In this document: positions 45,654-54,316 of the stretch, piece by piece
Layout of the letters: the number at the start of each line of letters is the position of its first letter
Position numbering within the stretch: position 1 is the first letter of the stretch
Source: Gemmata massiliana
GTDB taxonomy: Bacteria > Planctomycetota > Planctomycetia > Gemmatales > Gemmataceae
Direction of reading: 5' to 3'
NCBI RefSeq assembly: GCF_901538265.1
Contig: NZ_LR593886.1
Span: forward strand, 8,019,738 to 8,083,737
DNA length: 64,000 nucleotides
The notes under the pieces: model-generated
What the model saw: the letters and a program-made list of their open reading frames with translations, nothing else
Told to the model about the DNA's origin: nothing
Databases searched by the model: none
Program-made: the position numbers and the translations under genes

Positions 45654-47930
45654 ATGACATCGACGAACGGGCCGACGGGTGCCCCGCTCCCCGCCGGTGG
45701 CGCCGCACTCCCGCGCGACCTGGCAGCCGGGCTGGTCGTGTTCCTGGTGGCACTGCCCCTGTGCCTGGGGGTCGCGCTGGCATCCAACGCGCCGCTCTTT
45801 GCGGGCGTGGTGGCGGGTGTCGTCGGTGGGATTCTGGTCGGCGTGTTGAGCGGATCGCACACGAGCGTGAGCGGCCCGGCCGCGGGGCTGACCGCCGTGG
45901 TCGGCGCGCAGCTCGTCGCGCTGGGGTCGTTCCCGGCGTTCCTGATGGCCCTGGTTCTCGCGGGCCTGATCCAGATCGTTTTGGGGATTGTGCGCGGGGG
46001 GTTCATTGCCGCGTTCTTCCCGTCGAGCGTTATCAAGGGCCTGCTGGCCGCGATCGGCGTCATCCTCATTCTGAAACAGATCCCGCACGTCGTGGGGCAC
46101 GACGCGGACCCAGAAGGGGACATGGCGTTCCAGCAACCGGACGAGCAGAGCACGTTCTCCGAACTGGTCGAGGTGCTCGGCGACTTGCACCCCGGCGCGG
46201 CCGTCATCGGCGTACTCTCGATCGCTCTGTTGGTGGTCTGGGGGCGGTGGAAGGTGCTCAAGACGTCGCTGGTGCCCGCGCCGCTGGTCGTGGTCCTCCT
46301 GGGGGTGGGGCTGAGCTTCGTGTTCCGGGAACTGGGCGGCTCGTGGGCGATCGGATCAAGCCACCTCGTCCAGGTACCGGTCGCGGGCAGCGCGGCCGAG
46401 TTCTTCGGGTTCCTTCAGGCGCCGGATTTCGCGCGGCTGGCGCGCCCCGCAGTTTACACGGCGGCCCTGACGCTGGCCGCGGTCGCGTCGCTGGAGACGC
46501 TGCTGAACCTGGAAGCGGTGGACAAACTCGACCCGCGCCGGCGCGTGTCTCCGCCGAACCGGGAACTGATGGCCCAGGGCGCCGGGAACGTGGTGTGCGG
46601 GCTGCTCGGCGGGCTGCCGGTCACTTCGGTCATCGTCCGCAGTTCGGTCAACATCCACGCGGGTGGGCGGACGAAACGGGCGACGGTAGTTCACGGACTT
46701 TTGCTCCTGGGTAGCGTCGCGCTCCTGGCGCCGTGGTTGAACCTGATCCCGCTGTCGTGCCTGGCGGCGATTCTCCTGGTCACCGGGATCAAGCTCGCGA
46801 GTCCGGCCCTCGTGCGCCGGATGTGGGCCGAGGGCCGGGCGCAGTTCCTCCCGTTCGTGACAACGGTGATCGCCATCGTCTTCACCGACCTGCTCGTCGG
46901 CGTCCTGATCGGGCTGGCCGTCAGTGCCGCGTTCATTCTGTGGAGCAACGCGCGGCGCCCGATCCGCGTCATCACGGAGCGGCACCTGAGCGGAGAGGTG
47001 GTCCGCGTCGAACTGGCGAACCAGGTGAGCTTCCTGAACCGCGCGGCGCTGGCGGACGTCCTCGACGCGGTGCCGGCCGGCGGGCACGTCCTGCTAGACG
47101 CGACCGGGACCGACTACATCGACCCGGACGTCCTCGAACTGCTCCGCGAGTTCGCCGAGCAGACGGGTCCGGCCCGGGGCGTGTCGGTCAGCAGGGTCGG
47201 GTTCCGGAGCCGCTACCGGCTCGCGGACCAGACCCAGTTCGTCGACTACTCGACCCGCGAGTTGCAAGCGGCCATGACCCCCGAGCAGGTGGTCCAGGTT
47301 CTCAAGGACGGGCACGAGCGGTTCCGGACGGGCCAGCGCCTGACCCGGGACTTGGGGCGCCAGGTGGAGGCGACCGCCGCCGGGCAGCACCCGCTCGCCG
47401 TGGTCCTCAGTTGCATCGACTCGCGCACCCCGGCGGAGCTGATTTTCGACCTGGGGGTGGGGGACGTGTTCAGCGTCCGCGTAGCGGGTAACGTGACCAG
47501 TCGGAAGATTTTGGGGAGCATCGAGTACGGGTGCGCCGTGGCCGGGGCGAAGCTGATCGTGGTGATGGGGCACACCCGGTGCGGGGCGGTGGGCGCGGCC
47601 GTGGACCTCGTGTGCTCGGCCCAAACTGCGGCCGAGGCCACGGGGTGCCAGCACCTGGACCACGTCATCACCGCCATCCAGCGCTCGGTCGATCCGCACG
47701 TGTGCCACAGGGTCGAGCGCATGGCTCCGGCCGAGAAACAGGCGTTCGTGAACACGGTGGCCCGGGAAAACGTGCGCCGGTCGGTCGCGGACCTGCTCGG
47801 GCAGAGCGAGACGCTCGCGGGCCTTGTGAAACAGGGGCGGATCATGGTCGCGGGGGCGCTGTACGATGTGGCCACGGGCGGGATCGAGTTCCTGTCGGGC
47901 GCCAGTAGTGAACCGCTGCACGCGGAGTGA
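45654..47930 (+). CDS. SulP-family anion/bicarbonate transporter fused to STAS and beta-carbonic anhydrase
   Basis: The 758-residue protein has three parts. Residues 15-430 are a SulP transporter with about ten membrane helices, including LPLCLGVALASNAPLFAGVV, SGSHTSVSGPAAGLTAVVGA and VASLETLLNLEAVDKLDP. Residues 440-535 are a STAS-like domain (VRVELANQVSFLNRAALADV, HVLLDATGTDYIDPDVLELL). Residues 550-750 are a beta-class carbonic anhydrase with zinc-ligand motifs CIDSRTPAEL and GHTRCGAVGAAVD. The arrangement suggests coupled bicarbonate transport and CO2 interconversion at the membrane. SulP-carbonic anhydrase fusions are known in several bacteria. It is the first intact gene right of tRNA-Cys. 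Confidence 0.92.
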   Translation: MTSTNGPTGAPLPAGGAALPRDLAAGLVVFLVALPLCLGVALASNAPLFAGVVAGVVGGILVGVLSGSHTSVSGPAAGLTAVVGAQLVALGSFPAFLMALVLAGLIQIVLGIVRGGFIAAFFPSSVIKGLLAAIGVILILKQIPHVVGHDADPEGDMAFQQPDEQSTFSELVEVLGDLHPGAAVIGVLSIALLVVWGRWKVLKTSLVPAPLVVVLLGVGLSFVFRELGGSWAIGSSHLVQVPVAGSAAEFFGFLQAPDFARLARPAVYTAALTLAAVASLETLLNLEAVDKLDPRRRVSPPNRELMAQGAGNVVCGLLGGLPVTSVIVRSSVNIHAGGRTKRATVVHGLLLLGSVALLAPWLNLIPLSCLAAILLVTGIKLASPALVRRMWAEGRAQFLPFVTTVIAIVFTDLLVGVLIGLAVSAAFILWSNARRPIRVITERHLSGEVVRVELANQVSFLNRAALADVLDAVPAGGHVLLDATGTDYIDPDVLELLREFAEQTGPARGVSVSRVGFRSRYRLADQTQFVDYSTRELQAAMTPEQVVQVLKDGHERFRTGQRLTRDLGRQVEATAAGQHPLAVVLSCIDSRTPAELIFDLGVGDVFSVRVAGNVTSRKILGSIEYGCAVAGAKLIVVMGHTRCGAVGAAVDLVCSAQTAAEATGCQHLDHVITAIQRSVDPHVCHRVERMAPAEKQAFVNTVARENVRRSVADLLGQSETLAGLVKQGRIMVAGALYDVATGGIEFLSGASSEPLHAE

Positions 47931-47993
47931 GCGCCCGAACCTTGCGCGCCAGTTGGAGCCCCGTCACGCGACCGCCGGCAGAACGTCGCCGGT

Positions 47994-48395
47994 TCACCGC
48001 GGCGGGTGGTCCGCGGCGCGGAGCCAGCGCTCGGCCTCTTCGATGTCACGGAACACGTGGATCAGTTCGGAACTGTTCCAGCTCAGCATCTCGTACATCC
48101 GAGCCATACCGAAGACGTGGTCCGTTGCGGTCACGATCGCGCACCGGTTCGTGGCCCCTTCTCCCGGGTGCGCGAACAGGTCTACGAGTTGCCGGATCGC
48201 GTCCGGACCGACCTCCAGCCGGGACACCGTGCGCATGTCGATGAGGTCGTTTAAGGTGAAGTCGTACCCCGGTTCCGAGATAAGGCGCCCGTAGGTGCTG
48301 AGCAGGACCGGTTCGGTAATCACCCCACGGAAGGTCGCGCGGCGGACGCGTTGGGCGGGGTCGACGTCGAACGTGATCGGCCGAGTGTCGCACAT
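47994..48395 (-). CDS. STAS-like/SpoIIAA-like small protein
   Basis: The frame is open from 48533, but the ATG at 48395 (MCDTRPITFDVDPAQRVRRA) starts the conserved part. The 133-residue protein has alternating strand-helix pattern with YDFTLNDLIDMRTVSRLEVG, FGMARMYEMLSWNSSELIHV and FRDIEEAERWL. That fold pattern resembles SpoIIAA-like STAS-type proteins of unknown function. It could sense or bind a small ligand or lipid. It is convergent with the SulP gene and 157 bases downstream of the ArsR-like regulator, possibly co-transcribed with it. Confidence 0.55.
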   Translation of the reverse strand: MCDTRPITFDVDPAQRVRRATFRGVITEPVLLSTYGRLISEPGYDFTLNDLIDMRTVSRLEVGPDAIRQLVDLFAHPGEGATNRCAIVTATDHVFGMARMYEMLSWNSSELIHVFRDIEEAERWLRAADHPPR

Positions 48396-48552
48396 ACGGG
48401 GTAACGGCACGGGCCGTGAGAACGGGAAACGGGTCCGCACCAAGTTTAGGACACGATCCGCGCCTCGGGGCACGTGCCACCGTGCTCGCGATACACCGCG
48501 AGCACGTGACCGAGAACTACAGGAGCTCCACACCGGTGCTCCGCGAGGAGCA

Positions 48553-48861
48553 TCATTCTAGGGGCAATGTCACTTTAGCCCCGGAGTTGTGCGACAGTTC
48601 CAGCATCCCCTTCACCACGGCCGCTCCGACCAGGCTGTAGATCATGAACCGCCCGTCCTTCACGGCGGTCACCAGTTCCGCGTCCTTCATGATCTTGAGG
48701 TGGTGCGATACGTTCACGATCTCGGTGTTGATCTCCGACGCGAGTTGGGTCACGGTCTTCTCGCCGGCGGCGAGCGCGCGAATCAGGCCCAGGCGCGTCG
48801 GCTCACTGAACGCGGCGAACCACTCGGCCTGTTGATTCGGCGCGGAATTGGAACGGGGCAT
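48553..48861 (-). CDS. ArsR-family winged-helix transcription regulator
   Basis: The 102-residue protein has the ArsR fold: FAAFSEPTRLGLIRALAAGE, TVTQLASEINTEIVNVSHHL (recognition helix) and VKDGRFMIYSLVGAAV (wing). The ELCVCDL-type metal site of ArsR/SmtB is absent (TVTQLASEI instead) and no Cys pairs are present, so it is probably not a thiol-type metal sensor. It may act as an autorepressor. The upstream region has a CATATTG/CAATATG inverted repeat at 48975-49003. Confidence 0.8.
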   Translation of the reverse strand: MPRSNSAPNQQAEWFAAFSEPTRLGLIRALAAGEKTVTQLASEINTEIVNVSHHLKIMKDAELVTAVKDGRFMIYSLVGAAVVKGMLELSHNSGAKVTLPLE

Positions 48862-49222
48862 CGGGTCTCAGGGGTAAGGAGAGTGAAGTACGCAACGCGA
48901 AACCGACCGCGCAGAAATTAAAGCGAGATCGGTCGCGCCTCGACCGTCTTACATAATAATCGAACCTAATGGTACATATTGTAAACTTCTGAGCCTCAAT
49001 ATGGACACCTATCGAGCGTTCTAATTGTAGAATGTGACGATTGTGATGAAAAGGTGCGGACCGTGGAGTACGCGGTTCCCCTTCCCGACCCGCGTCTCAA
49101 GCCCTTCTGTAACAAAAATTGACTGCGCCCGTTTACGCGGAACCGCTGCCCAGTAAAGCCAGACGGCGGGAGGCACCCGTTGCGGAATGACGCTCTCCGG
49201 AGCAGTTCCTATCTCAATTCGC
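48862..49222. promoter_or_regulatory. AT-rich divergent promoter region with an inverted repeat
   Basis: This 360-base gap separates the ArsR-like gene from the methyltransferase gene. It has AT-rich tracts (TTACATAATAATCGAACC near 48950) and CATATTG (48975-48981) facing CAATATG (48997-49003), a 7-base inverted repeat with 15-base spacing. It could be an operator for the ArsR-like protein. No gene is supported here. Confidence 0.35.
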
Positions 49223-49915
49223 ATGACTACCCCCGTTTCACCGCCCCAGCTCCTCAGCACCTCCATCGGCGATTTCCCACTCGTGGAGTGCCGCCTGCCG
49301 GTCGGGGACAAGGAACTGTCGGTACTGCACGTACACGCGGTCCTCAGCCTCGACGAAGAGACGCAGTTCCTGAACCTCCCGGACCAGCGCGCGCCCTACG
49401 GGCTGGTGCTATGGCCCGCGGCGCTCGCGCTCGCACACGAGATCGCGACGCGGGTCACCGAGTTTCGGGGAAAGACCGTGCTGGAACTCGGCGCGGGCAC
49501 GGGCGTGCCGGGGCTCGCGGCCGCGGCACTCGGCGCCGAGGTCGTTCAGACGGACCGGTCCGAGCTGATCCTGCACATGTGCCAGCGCAACGGCGAGCGG
49601 AACCGCGCCACCGGGATCAAGTACCAGTTGGGCGATTGGGGCGAGTGGACGGACCAAACGCGCTACGACTGGATCGTGGGCGCGGACATCCTGTACGCCG
49701 ACACGCAGCACGAGAGCCTGGAGCGCATTTTCCGCAACAACCTCGCGCCGAACGGTCGCGTGCTGCTGTCCGATCCGTACCGCCCACCCAGTCTTTCGCT
49801 GCTCGCGGGGCTGGAAGCACGCGGATGGGGTACGAAGCACTCCCGCTGGGCGATCGGTGAGGGAACCGCCGCCCGCGCGATCGCGGTCCACGAACTGACG
49901 CCGCCTCGCGGTTAG
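49223..49915 (+). CDS. Class I SAM-dependent methyltransferase (METTL21-like)
   Basis: Two in-frame ATGs (49187 and 49223) are possible and neither has a clear ribosome site; 49223 gives a 230-residue protein closer to homologues. It has PYGLVLWPAALALAHEIATR, then the SAM-binding motif I VLELGAGTGVPGLAAAALGA, acidic residue in VVQTDRSELIL and YDWIVGADILYADTQHESLE. The tail is LLSDPYRPPSLSLLAGLEAR. The GADILY stretch is the post-motif of the methyltransferase_16 (METTL21) group, protein lysine methyltransferases in eukaryotes. In bacteria the targets are unknown. It appears monocistronic. Confidence 0.8.
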   Translation: MTTPVSPPQLLSTSIGDFPLVECRLPVGDKELSVLHVHAVLSLDEETQFLNLPDQRAPYGLVLWPAALALAHEIATRVTEFRGKTVLELGAGTGVPGLAAAALGAEVVQTDRSELILHMCQRNGERNRATGIKYQLGDWGEWTDQTRYDWIVGADILYADTQHESLERIFRNNLAPNGRVLLSDPYRPPSLSLLAGLEARGWGTKHSRWAIGEGTAARAIAVHELTPPRG

Positions 49916-49978
49916 GCGCGGATTTCATAGGCCAATCGAGTTCTTGGGCAAAGCGGAAGCACGACCGGAGGAACGGCG

Positions 49979-51340
49979 ATGGGCGTTCGGGACCGACTCG
50001 GGCGGAGCTTGTTCGTCGCGTGCGCGGTCGGGCTGGCCTGGGGCATCCGCGGGGATTACGGCCATGTCATCGGGGCAATGTACCCCGGCGCGATCCTCGG
50101 GCTGGCCTGGGTGTTCGTTGCGGGCTCTCCGGCGCTGCTCCCTCGAATGCCCGTAATTGCCGCACTGACCGCGGCCGGAATCGGGGCCGGCGGGCAGATG
50201 AGCTACGGTATCCTGCACGGGTACGCACAGGCGGACACCCTTCCGAACTACTCTTACGGACTCGCCACGCTGTTCCTTCAGGGCGGGTGCTGGGGCACGT
50301 TCGGCTGCGCGCTGGCCGGGTTGTTAGCCGAACGCCGACCGATGCGCACCGGGGACTGGATCGGGCTACTCACGAGCGTGTTTATCGGCGGGGGGGTCGG
50401 GGTCACGGTCCTGGGGGGCCTGATCGGATTCCACATCAACCCACCTCGCAACGACATCGCGGTGGCGTTCCTCGGGGCCGCACTCGGGCAGTTCACGTGG
50501 CTCGTCGGGAGCGGGCGCGCCGTCGGACTTCGGGGCGCGGTGTACGGGTTCATCGGGTTCGGCCTGGGGATGGCCGGCGGCCGCCTCCTGGCCAACGCGA
50601 CCGTGAGTCTGGATGCCTGGGGGTACACTGTCAACCACTGGAACGTGATGGAACTCACCTGCGGGTTCGTCGGCGGCGGGGTATTCACTTATGGGATGCT
50701 CGGCGCCGGGCGGCTCGACCCGGCCGGCGAACCGAACGAGTTTCGCACTCCTGCGGTCCTCGGAGCACTCTTCGTGCTCGGGGTGATCCCGCTCTGGCAC
50801 CGACTCACCCGGGTATCAGACAAAGTGCCCGGTTGGGTCACGACGCTGCGCGACCTCGGGTACCCGGACCCGGACGGGCTGAGCGCAACGATACTCCGCG
50901 GCACGGACGCGGTGTGTGCGGTTGCCGGCATCGGGGCGCTCATGTGGGCGCTAATATTGGTCCGCGGATGGCGGTGGCCGGCCTGGTTCCCGACTATCGT
51001 ACTGTCCGCTGTGATGCTCGTGTTCCAGAACCTGACGGCGCTGTACTTCTGGCGCCCGGCGCGGTCCGGATATTTGAACACGCAGACCGGGTTCTGGGTT
51101 CTGTTCGCGTTCGTGCTCGCGTATCCGGTATTCGTCCGCCCGCGCCCCCTCCCGGACGCGGCCCCCGAGCGCCCGTTCCGGTGGGGCCGATTAGCTCTCG
51201 GGACGATCGCTGTGCTGGCAGTGTTCGTGGCACTGGCGGCAGTCACGAACGGGGACCGCACGATGCGCACGGCGAACACCCGGTGGCCGTTGTGGTCCTG
51301 GAACGAAGGCCCGTTCCCGGGTCGCGCGAAAGGCCAGTGA
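49979..51340 (+). CDS. Polytopic membrane protein of unknown function
   Basis: ATG 49979 follows GGAGGA by 7 bases. The 453-residue protein is strongly hydrophobic, with about 11-12 predicted membrane helices. These include VACAVGLAWGIRGDYGHVIG, YPGAILGLAWVFVAG, TSVFIGGGVGVTVLGGLIGF and AFVLAYPVFVRPRPLPDAAP. Gly-rich helices and WGIRGDYGH near the N-terminus look conserved-type, but I do not recognise the family. No transport signature can be named. It starts a plus-strand run of five genes with small gaps or overlaps up to 53108. Confidence 0.7.
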   Translation: MGVRDRLGRSLFVACAVGLAWGIRGDYGHVIGAMYPGAILGLAWVFVAGSPALLPRMPVIAALTAAGIGAGGQMSYGILHGYAQADTLPNYSYGLATLFLQGGCWGTFGCALAGLLAERRPMRTGDWIGLLTSVFIGGGVGVTVLGGLIGFHINPPRNDIAVAFLGAALGQFTWLVGSGRAVGLRGAVYGFIGFGLGMAGGRLLANATVSLDAWGYTVNHWNVMELTCGFVGGGVFTYGMLGAGRLDPAGEPNEFRTPAVLGALFVLGVIPLWHRLTRVSDKVPGWVTTLRDLGYPDPDGLSATILRGTDAVCAVAGIGALMWALILVRGWRWPAWFPTIVLSAVMLVFQNLTALYFWRPARSGYLNTQTGFWVLFAFVLAYPVFVRPRPLPDAAPERPFRWGRLALGTIAVLAVFVALAAVTNGDRTMRTANTRWPLWSWNEGPFPGRAKGQ

Positions 51341-51368
51341 CCGGGAACCACGACCATAAGGGTACGCG

Positions 51369-51833
51369 ATGAAAGTACGTTGCCGAACGAACCGCGCGGC
51401 CGATCTCACCACGCCGTGGCTAATCGGTTTAGGAGATGGCAGTTACGAACTCACGCCCGGTCGAGAGTACGTGGTCTACGCCCTCCAGTGGTCAGCCGAA
51501 GGCGTGCCGGGATACATCCTGTGCCACGACGGGTACGGGTACTATCCGCTACATTATCCGGCCGAATTGTTCGAGGTCACCGATCCCCGATCGTCACAGT
51601 ACTGGGTCGTCACGTTTCGTCCCGCACGCACGCTCGGAAGTTCGGGGCACGTAGTGTTGCCGGAAGTCGTGGTGGGTTTCCCCGAGTGGAGCGCCGATTG
51701 GGGCTTTCACTACTGGGTCACCGAGGGCCGAGAACCGGAGCTGTCGACTTGGCAGCGGTACAAGCGGCTCATTGACGAGGAATCCGGGATAACCGAAGAC
51801 GCGGTTCGGAGGGAACACGAGTGCCGCGACTAA
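51369..51833 (+). CDS. Hypothetical protein
   Basis: The 154-residue protein starts at ATG 51369, 28 bases after the membrane-protein stop. It is rich in aromatic residues (YVVYALQW, GYGYYPLHYPAELFEV, WGFHYWVTEG) and has no signal peptide or membrane helix. PGREYVVYAL and the beta-rich pattern suggest a small beta-barrel fold, possibly immunity-type, but I cannot assign a family. Its stop overlaps the next start by 13 bases. Confidence 0.6.
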   Translation: MKVRCRTNRAADLTTPWLIGLGDGSYELTPGREYVVYALQWSAEGVPGYILCHDGYGYYPLHYPAELFEVTDPRSSQYWVVTFRPARTLGSSGHVVLPEVVVGFPEWSADWGFHYWVTEGREPELSTWQRYKRLIDEESGITEDAVRREHECRD

Positions 51834-52051
51834 CGGCGCGAGAAATAATCTGCTGCACGGCTTTCGGAATCATGGCGGGCCTTGTGATCCGGCCCCGTTA
51901 CTCCCGAATACCCGGTCCGATCATCTCCCACGACGAGATCCGCCCGACAATCGTCGCAATTGTTCTGAGCGTGGCTGTGTCGCTCAGTGTGTACCTCTGG
52001 CTCGTCCGGCGCGAGCGGAATGGACTCACTCGCCAGAGAGGTGCCCGATGA
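51821..52051 (+). CDS. Small membrane protein, two helices
   Basis: GTG 51821 lies inside the end of the previous gene, and the 76-residue product has two hydrophobic segments (CCTAFGIMAGLVI and TIVAIVLSVAVSLSVYLWLV) with a basic tail RRERNGLTRQRG. Its stop overlaps the next ATG by 4 bases (ATGA), so it is translationally coupled on both sides. No family is recognised. Confidence 0.55.
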   Translation: MPRLTAREIICCTAFGIMAGLVIRPRYSRIPGPIISHDEIRPTIVAIVLSVAVSLSVYLWLVRRERNGLTRQRGAR

Positions 52052-52662
52052 CCGAGGCCGAGTGGCTCGCGAGCGAAAGCCCGGAACGGATGCTTAAGTT
52101 TCTGCGGGGCGGCAACGCGAGCGACCGCAAGTTGCGACTGTTCTCCTGTGGGTGCTACCGACAGGTTCCGATCTGTTTGGAAGACGAAGCGACCCGCTCG
52201 GCCCTCGAAACGGCCGAGCGTTTCGCGGACGCGCAAGCCACTCCGGAAGAACTCCGGGCGGCACGGACGAGTCGGGGAGGCCCGGGCAACGCCCGCTTCT
52301 GGATCACACGCACATTAGCGGCCGCCGCAGCCGGTGGCGCCCTGTGGTCCCCTCTGGACGCACCCCACTCTTACGACCCGGTGGCTCGACATTTCCGCTT
52401 TCCCAAAGCCCTGGCCCTGCTCCGCGACGCGTTCGGCAACCCGTTCCGTCTCGCTGTCTTTCCCCCCGAATGGCGCAACTCAACCACAGTCGCGCTCGCA
52501 GCGCAGATGTACGAGTCCCGAGATTTCAGCGCGATGCCAATTCTCGCGGATGCACGCCAAGATGCGGGCTGCGACGACGCCGACATGCTGAACCACTGCC
52601 GCGCGCCGGGTGTCCACGTGCGCGGGTGCTGGGTCGTGGATCGAGTGCTGGAAAGGGATTAG
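52048..52662 (+). CDS. Gemmata-type HVRGCWV family protein
   Basis: The 204-residue protein starts in an ATGA overlap. It has TEAEWLASESPERMLKFLRG, KLRLFSCGCYR, the central AFGNPFRLAVFPPEWRNSTT and the C-terminal signature MPILADARQDAGCDDADMLN ... HVRGCWVVDRVL. Two more copies of the C-terminal signature are at 55751-56497 and 56564-57364. I know this as a paralogous family in Gemmata relatives, without assigned function. It has no signal peptide and no catalytic motif. The clustered Cys and His residues (GCD, HCR, GCW) may hint at metal binding. Confidence 0.7.
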   Translation: MTEAEWLASESPERMLKFLRGGNASDRKLRLFSCGCYRQVPICLEDEATRSALETAERFADAQATPEELRAARTSRGGPGNARFWITRTLAAAAAGGALWSPLDAPHSYDPVARHFRFPKALALLRDAFGNPFRLAVFPPEWRNSTTVALAAQMYESRDFSAMPILADARQDAGCDDADMLNHCRAPGVHVRGCWVVDRVLERD

Positions 52663-52700
52663 TCACCGAGCTTTTTTCGATCACAAAGGGCACGCATCGT

Positions 52701-53108
52701 ATGGAATCGCGAAAGGCAGATACCCTGAATGACCCATTTCGGGGGTTACCGGGGCAGTGCCCACACTGTGGAGCGCCGCTGCCTTCAGTCGGTGCGAACG
52801 TGCAGAAATTCATCGCCTGTTACCCGGGCAATTGGGGACCGGGACGGATCGAGATCACGTGTCATGTCACCTTCCGAACCCGGTGCGTGGCGTGTGAAAC
52901 CGAGTGCTCCGCCAGCGTGAAAGGCCGTTACAACTGGTCCGAGTGCGACCCGGTTACAGTCATTTGGTCCCGAGCTTCAAACCTAAACTCCATAATCCCC
53001 CCTGCCCCTCCGCCGCGGCCGAACGCACTCAAGGCGACCAATCACAATAGCGCCCACATTGCCAAACCAGATACCAAGCCCGGCGATGGAATGCCCCCCG
53101 CCACCTGA
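52701..53108 (+). CDS. Hypothetical zinc-ribbon protein
   Basis: ATG 52701 gives a 135-residue protein beginning MESRKADTLNDPFRGLPGQC. It carries two Cys pairs, QCPHCGAPL and TRCVACETEC, that could form a zinc ribbon, with beta-type sequence between them (FIACYPGNWGPGRIEITCHV). The C-terminus is Pro-rich and disordered-looking (PPAPPPRPNALKATNH). It follows the HVRGCWV gene by 38 bases. The start is not marked by a clear ribosome site. No family recognised. Confidence 0.5.
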   Translation: MESRKADTLNDPFRGLPGQCPHCGAPLPSVGANVQKFIACYPGNWGPGRIEITCHVTFRTRCVACETECSASVKGRYNWSECDPVTVIWSRASNLNSIIPPAPPPRPNALKATNHNSAHIAKPDTKPGDGMPPAT

Positions 53109-53294
53109 TCCGCTTCCCGTGCGACGCCAAGCACTCAAGGGATCTACGACCGACTACACTTCTCGCGAAGCTGCTTCCGACGTTATCGATTGCGGACGGC
53201 GATATTGTCCGCCCCCTCGTGCAAACGGACGAAATCGCACGCCAGCACGACGCGATATCGCCCCAGTCGATAATCGACTTCCACTCCCTCCCAC

Positions 53295-54038
53295 TCACTG
53301 GGCGCTCGCCGCACGCGCTTTGAGGCTCTTCCCCAGTTCGGTCATCCGGCGCTTGCACTCGTCGCGTGCGGTCACGAAGCCGGACACGGTCACGTTCCCG
53401 GCGCGGAGGTAGTTCAGCACCACCGCTTCCGCGTCCATGAACCCGGCGCAGCCCTCGGCGGTGAGCGCGGCGAGTTCGTGCGGGATCGTGGTGATGCCGT
53501 TTCGGTCGCCGTGGAGCAGGTCGCCCGGGTTGATCCAGACGCCCCCGACGCGGACCGGCACTTCGAGTTCCACGATCTGCGTGTACCCGTGCGACGGCAT
53601 CGTGCCGCCGGTGAAGCACGGGAACTTCAGCGGTTCGACTTGGTCCAGGTCGCGCCCGCACCCGCTCGTCACTAACCCAACACACCCAAACGCCTTGTAC
53701 GTCGTACACATGATCTCGCCGAACGTGGCCGCAGTGGGCGGATCGTCGAGATCCTGGAACACGACCACCTTCGGTCCGCTCAGGGCCGCGATCCGTTCGA
53801 CCTGTGCCCCCAATCCCATGTACGTGTCGCCGCCCCTGGGTGGGGCACCGGCGCGGAACGTCGCTGTGGTCGCGAACCCGACCATCGGCGGCAGCGCCGG
53901 GTAACACGCCTGAATGCGGGCGTCGGTGTAGCCCACGATGCGCGAGCGCATCTCGAAGAGTTCCAGCACGTTGCACACGGTCGGCGTGTCGTACTTGCGA
54001 AGCTCGTCGAGAACGGCGGCGGGGATTTCGACCGACAT
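53295..54038 (-). CDS. RraA-like protein (4-hydroxy-4-methyl-2-oxoglutarate aldolase family)
   Basis: The 247-residue protein has the RraA/HMG-aldolase pattern: YDTPTVCNVLELF near the N-terminus, VVFQDLDDPPTAATFGEIMC, GCVGLVTSGCGRDLDQV (the GxxxDGxxRD-like active-site loop, here with SGCGRD) and VWINPGDLLHGDRNGITTIP. Family members are class II pyruvate aldolases or regulate RNase E. The loop retains the Arg-Asp expected for metal-dependent aldol cleavage. Substrate is not shown by neighbours. It is divergent from the DUF1501 gene. Confidence 0.82.
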   Translation of the reverse strand: MSVEIPAAVLDELRKYDTPTVCNVLELFEMRSRIVGYTDARIQACYPALPPMVGFATTATFRAGAPPRGGDTYMGLGAQVERIAALSGPKVVVFQDLDDPPTAATFGEIMCTTYKAFGCVGLVTSGCGRDLDQVEPLKFPCFTGGTMPSHGYTQIVELEVPVRVGGVWINPGDLLHGDRNGITTIPHELAALTAEGCAGFMDAEAVVLNYLRAGNVTVSGFVTARDECKRRMTELGKSLKARAASAQ

Positions 54039-54316
54039 GATTGGAGAGCCCTCGGTGAAAGATGAGTGTGCCGGGCGGCGTGCGTTTCCGATGTTTTATA
54101 TTGCAGGGAACACCCTCCCGGGGTATCCTTCTGGAAACGGTCCAAGTGCGAGAATCCCACCAAAACTATTCTCGCTCGCGTAATTTCGTGGTTCCGCCGC
54201 CGAAATGAAGGAAGGCGTACCGTTCGCCGTTCCTGAAAAGTGGCGATGTTCCACAACCGTTTGCGTTCGGAAGCTGCGTTCGATCCCGCCAAAAACTTCC
54301 GCCGAGGCGTTCCGCC

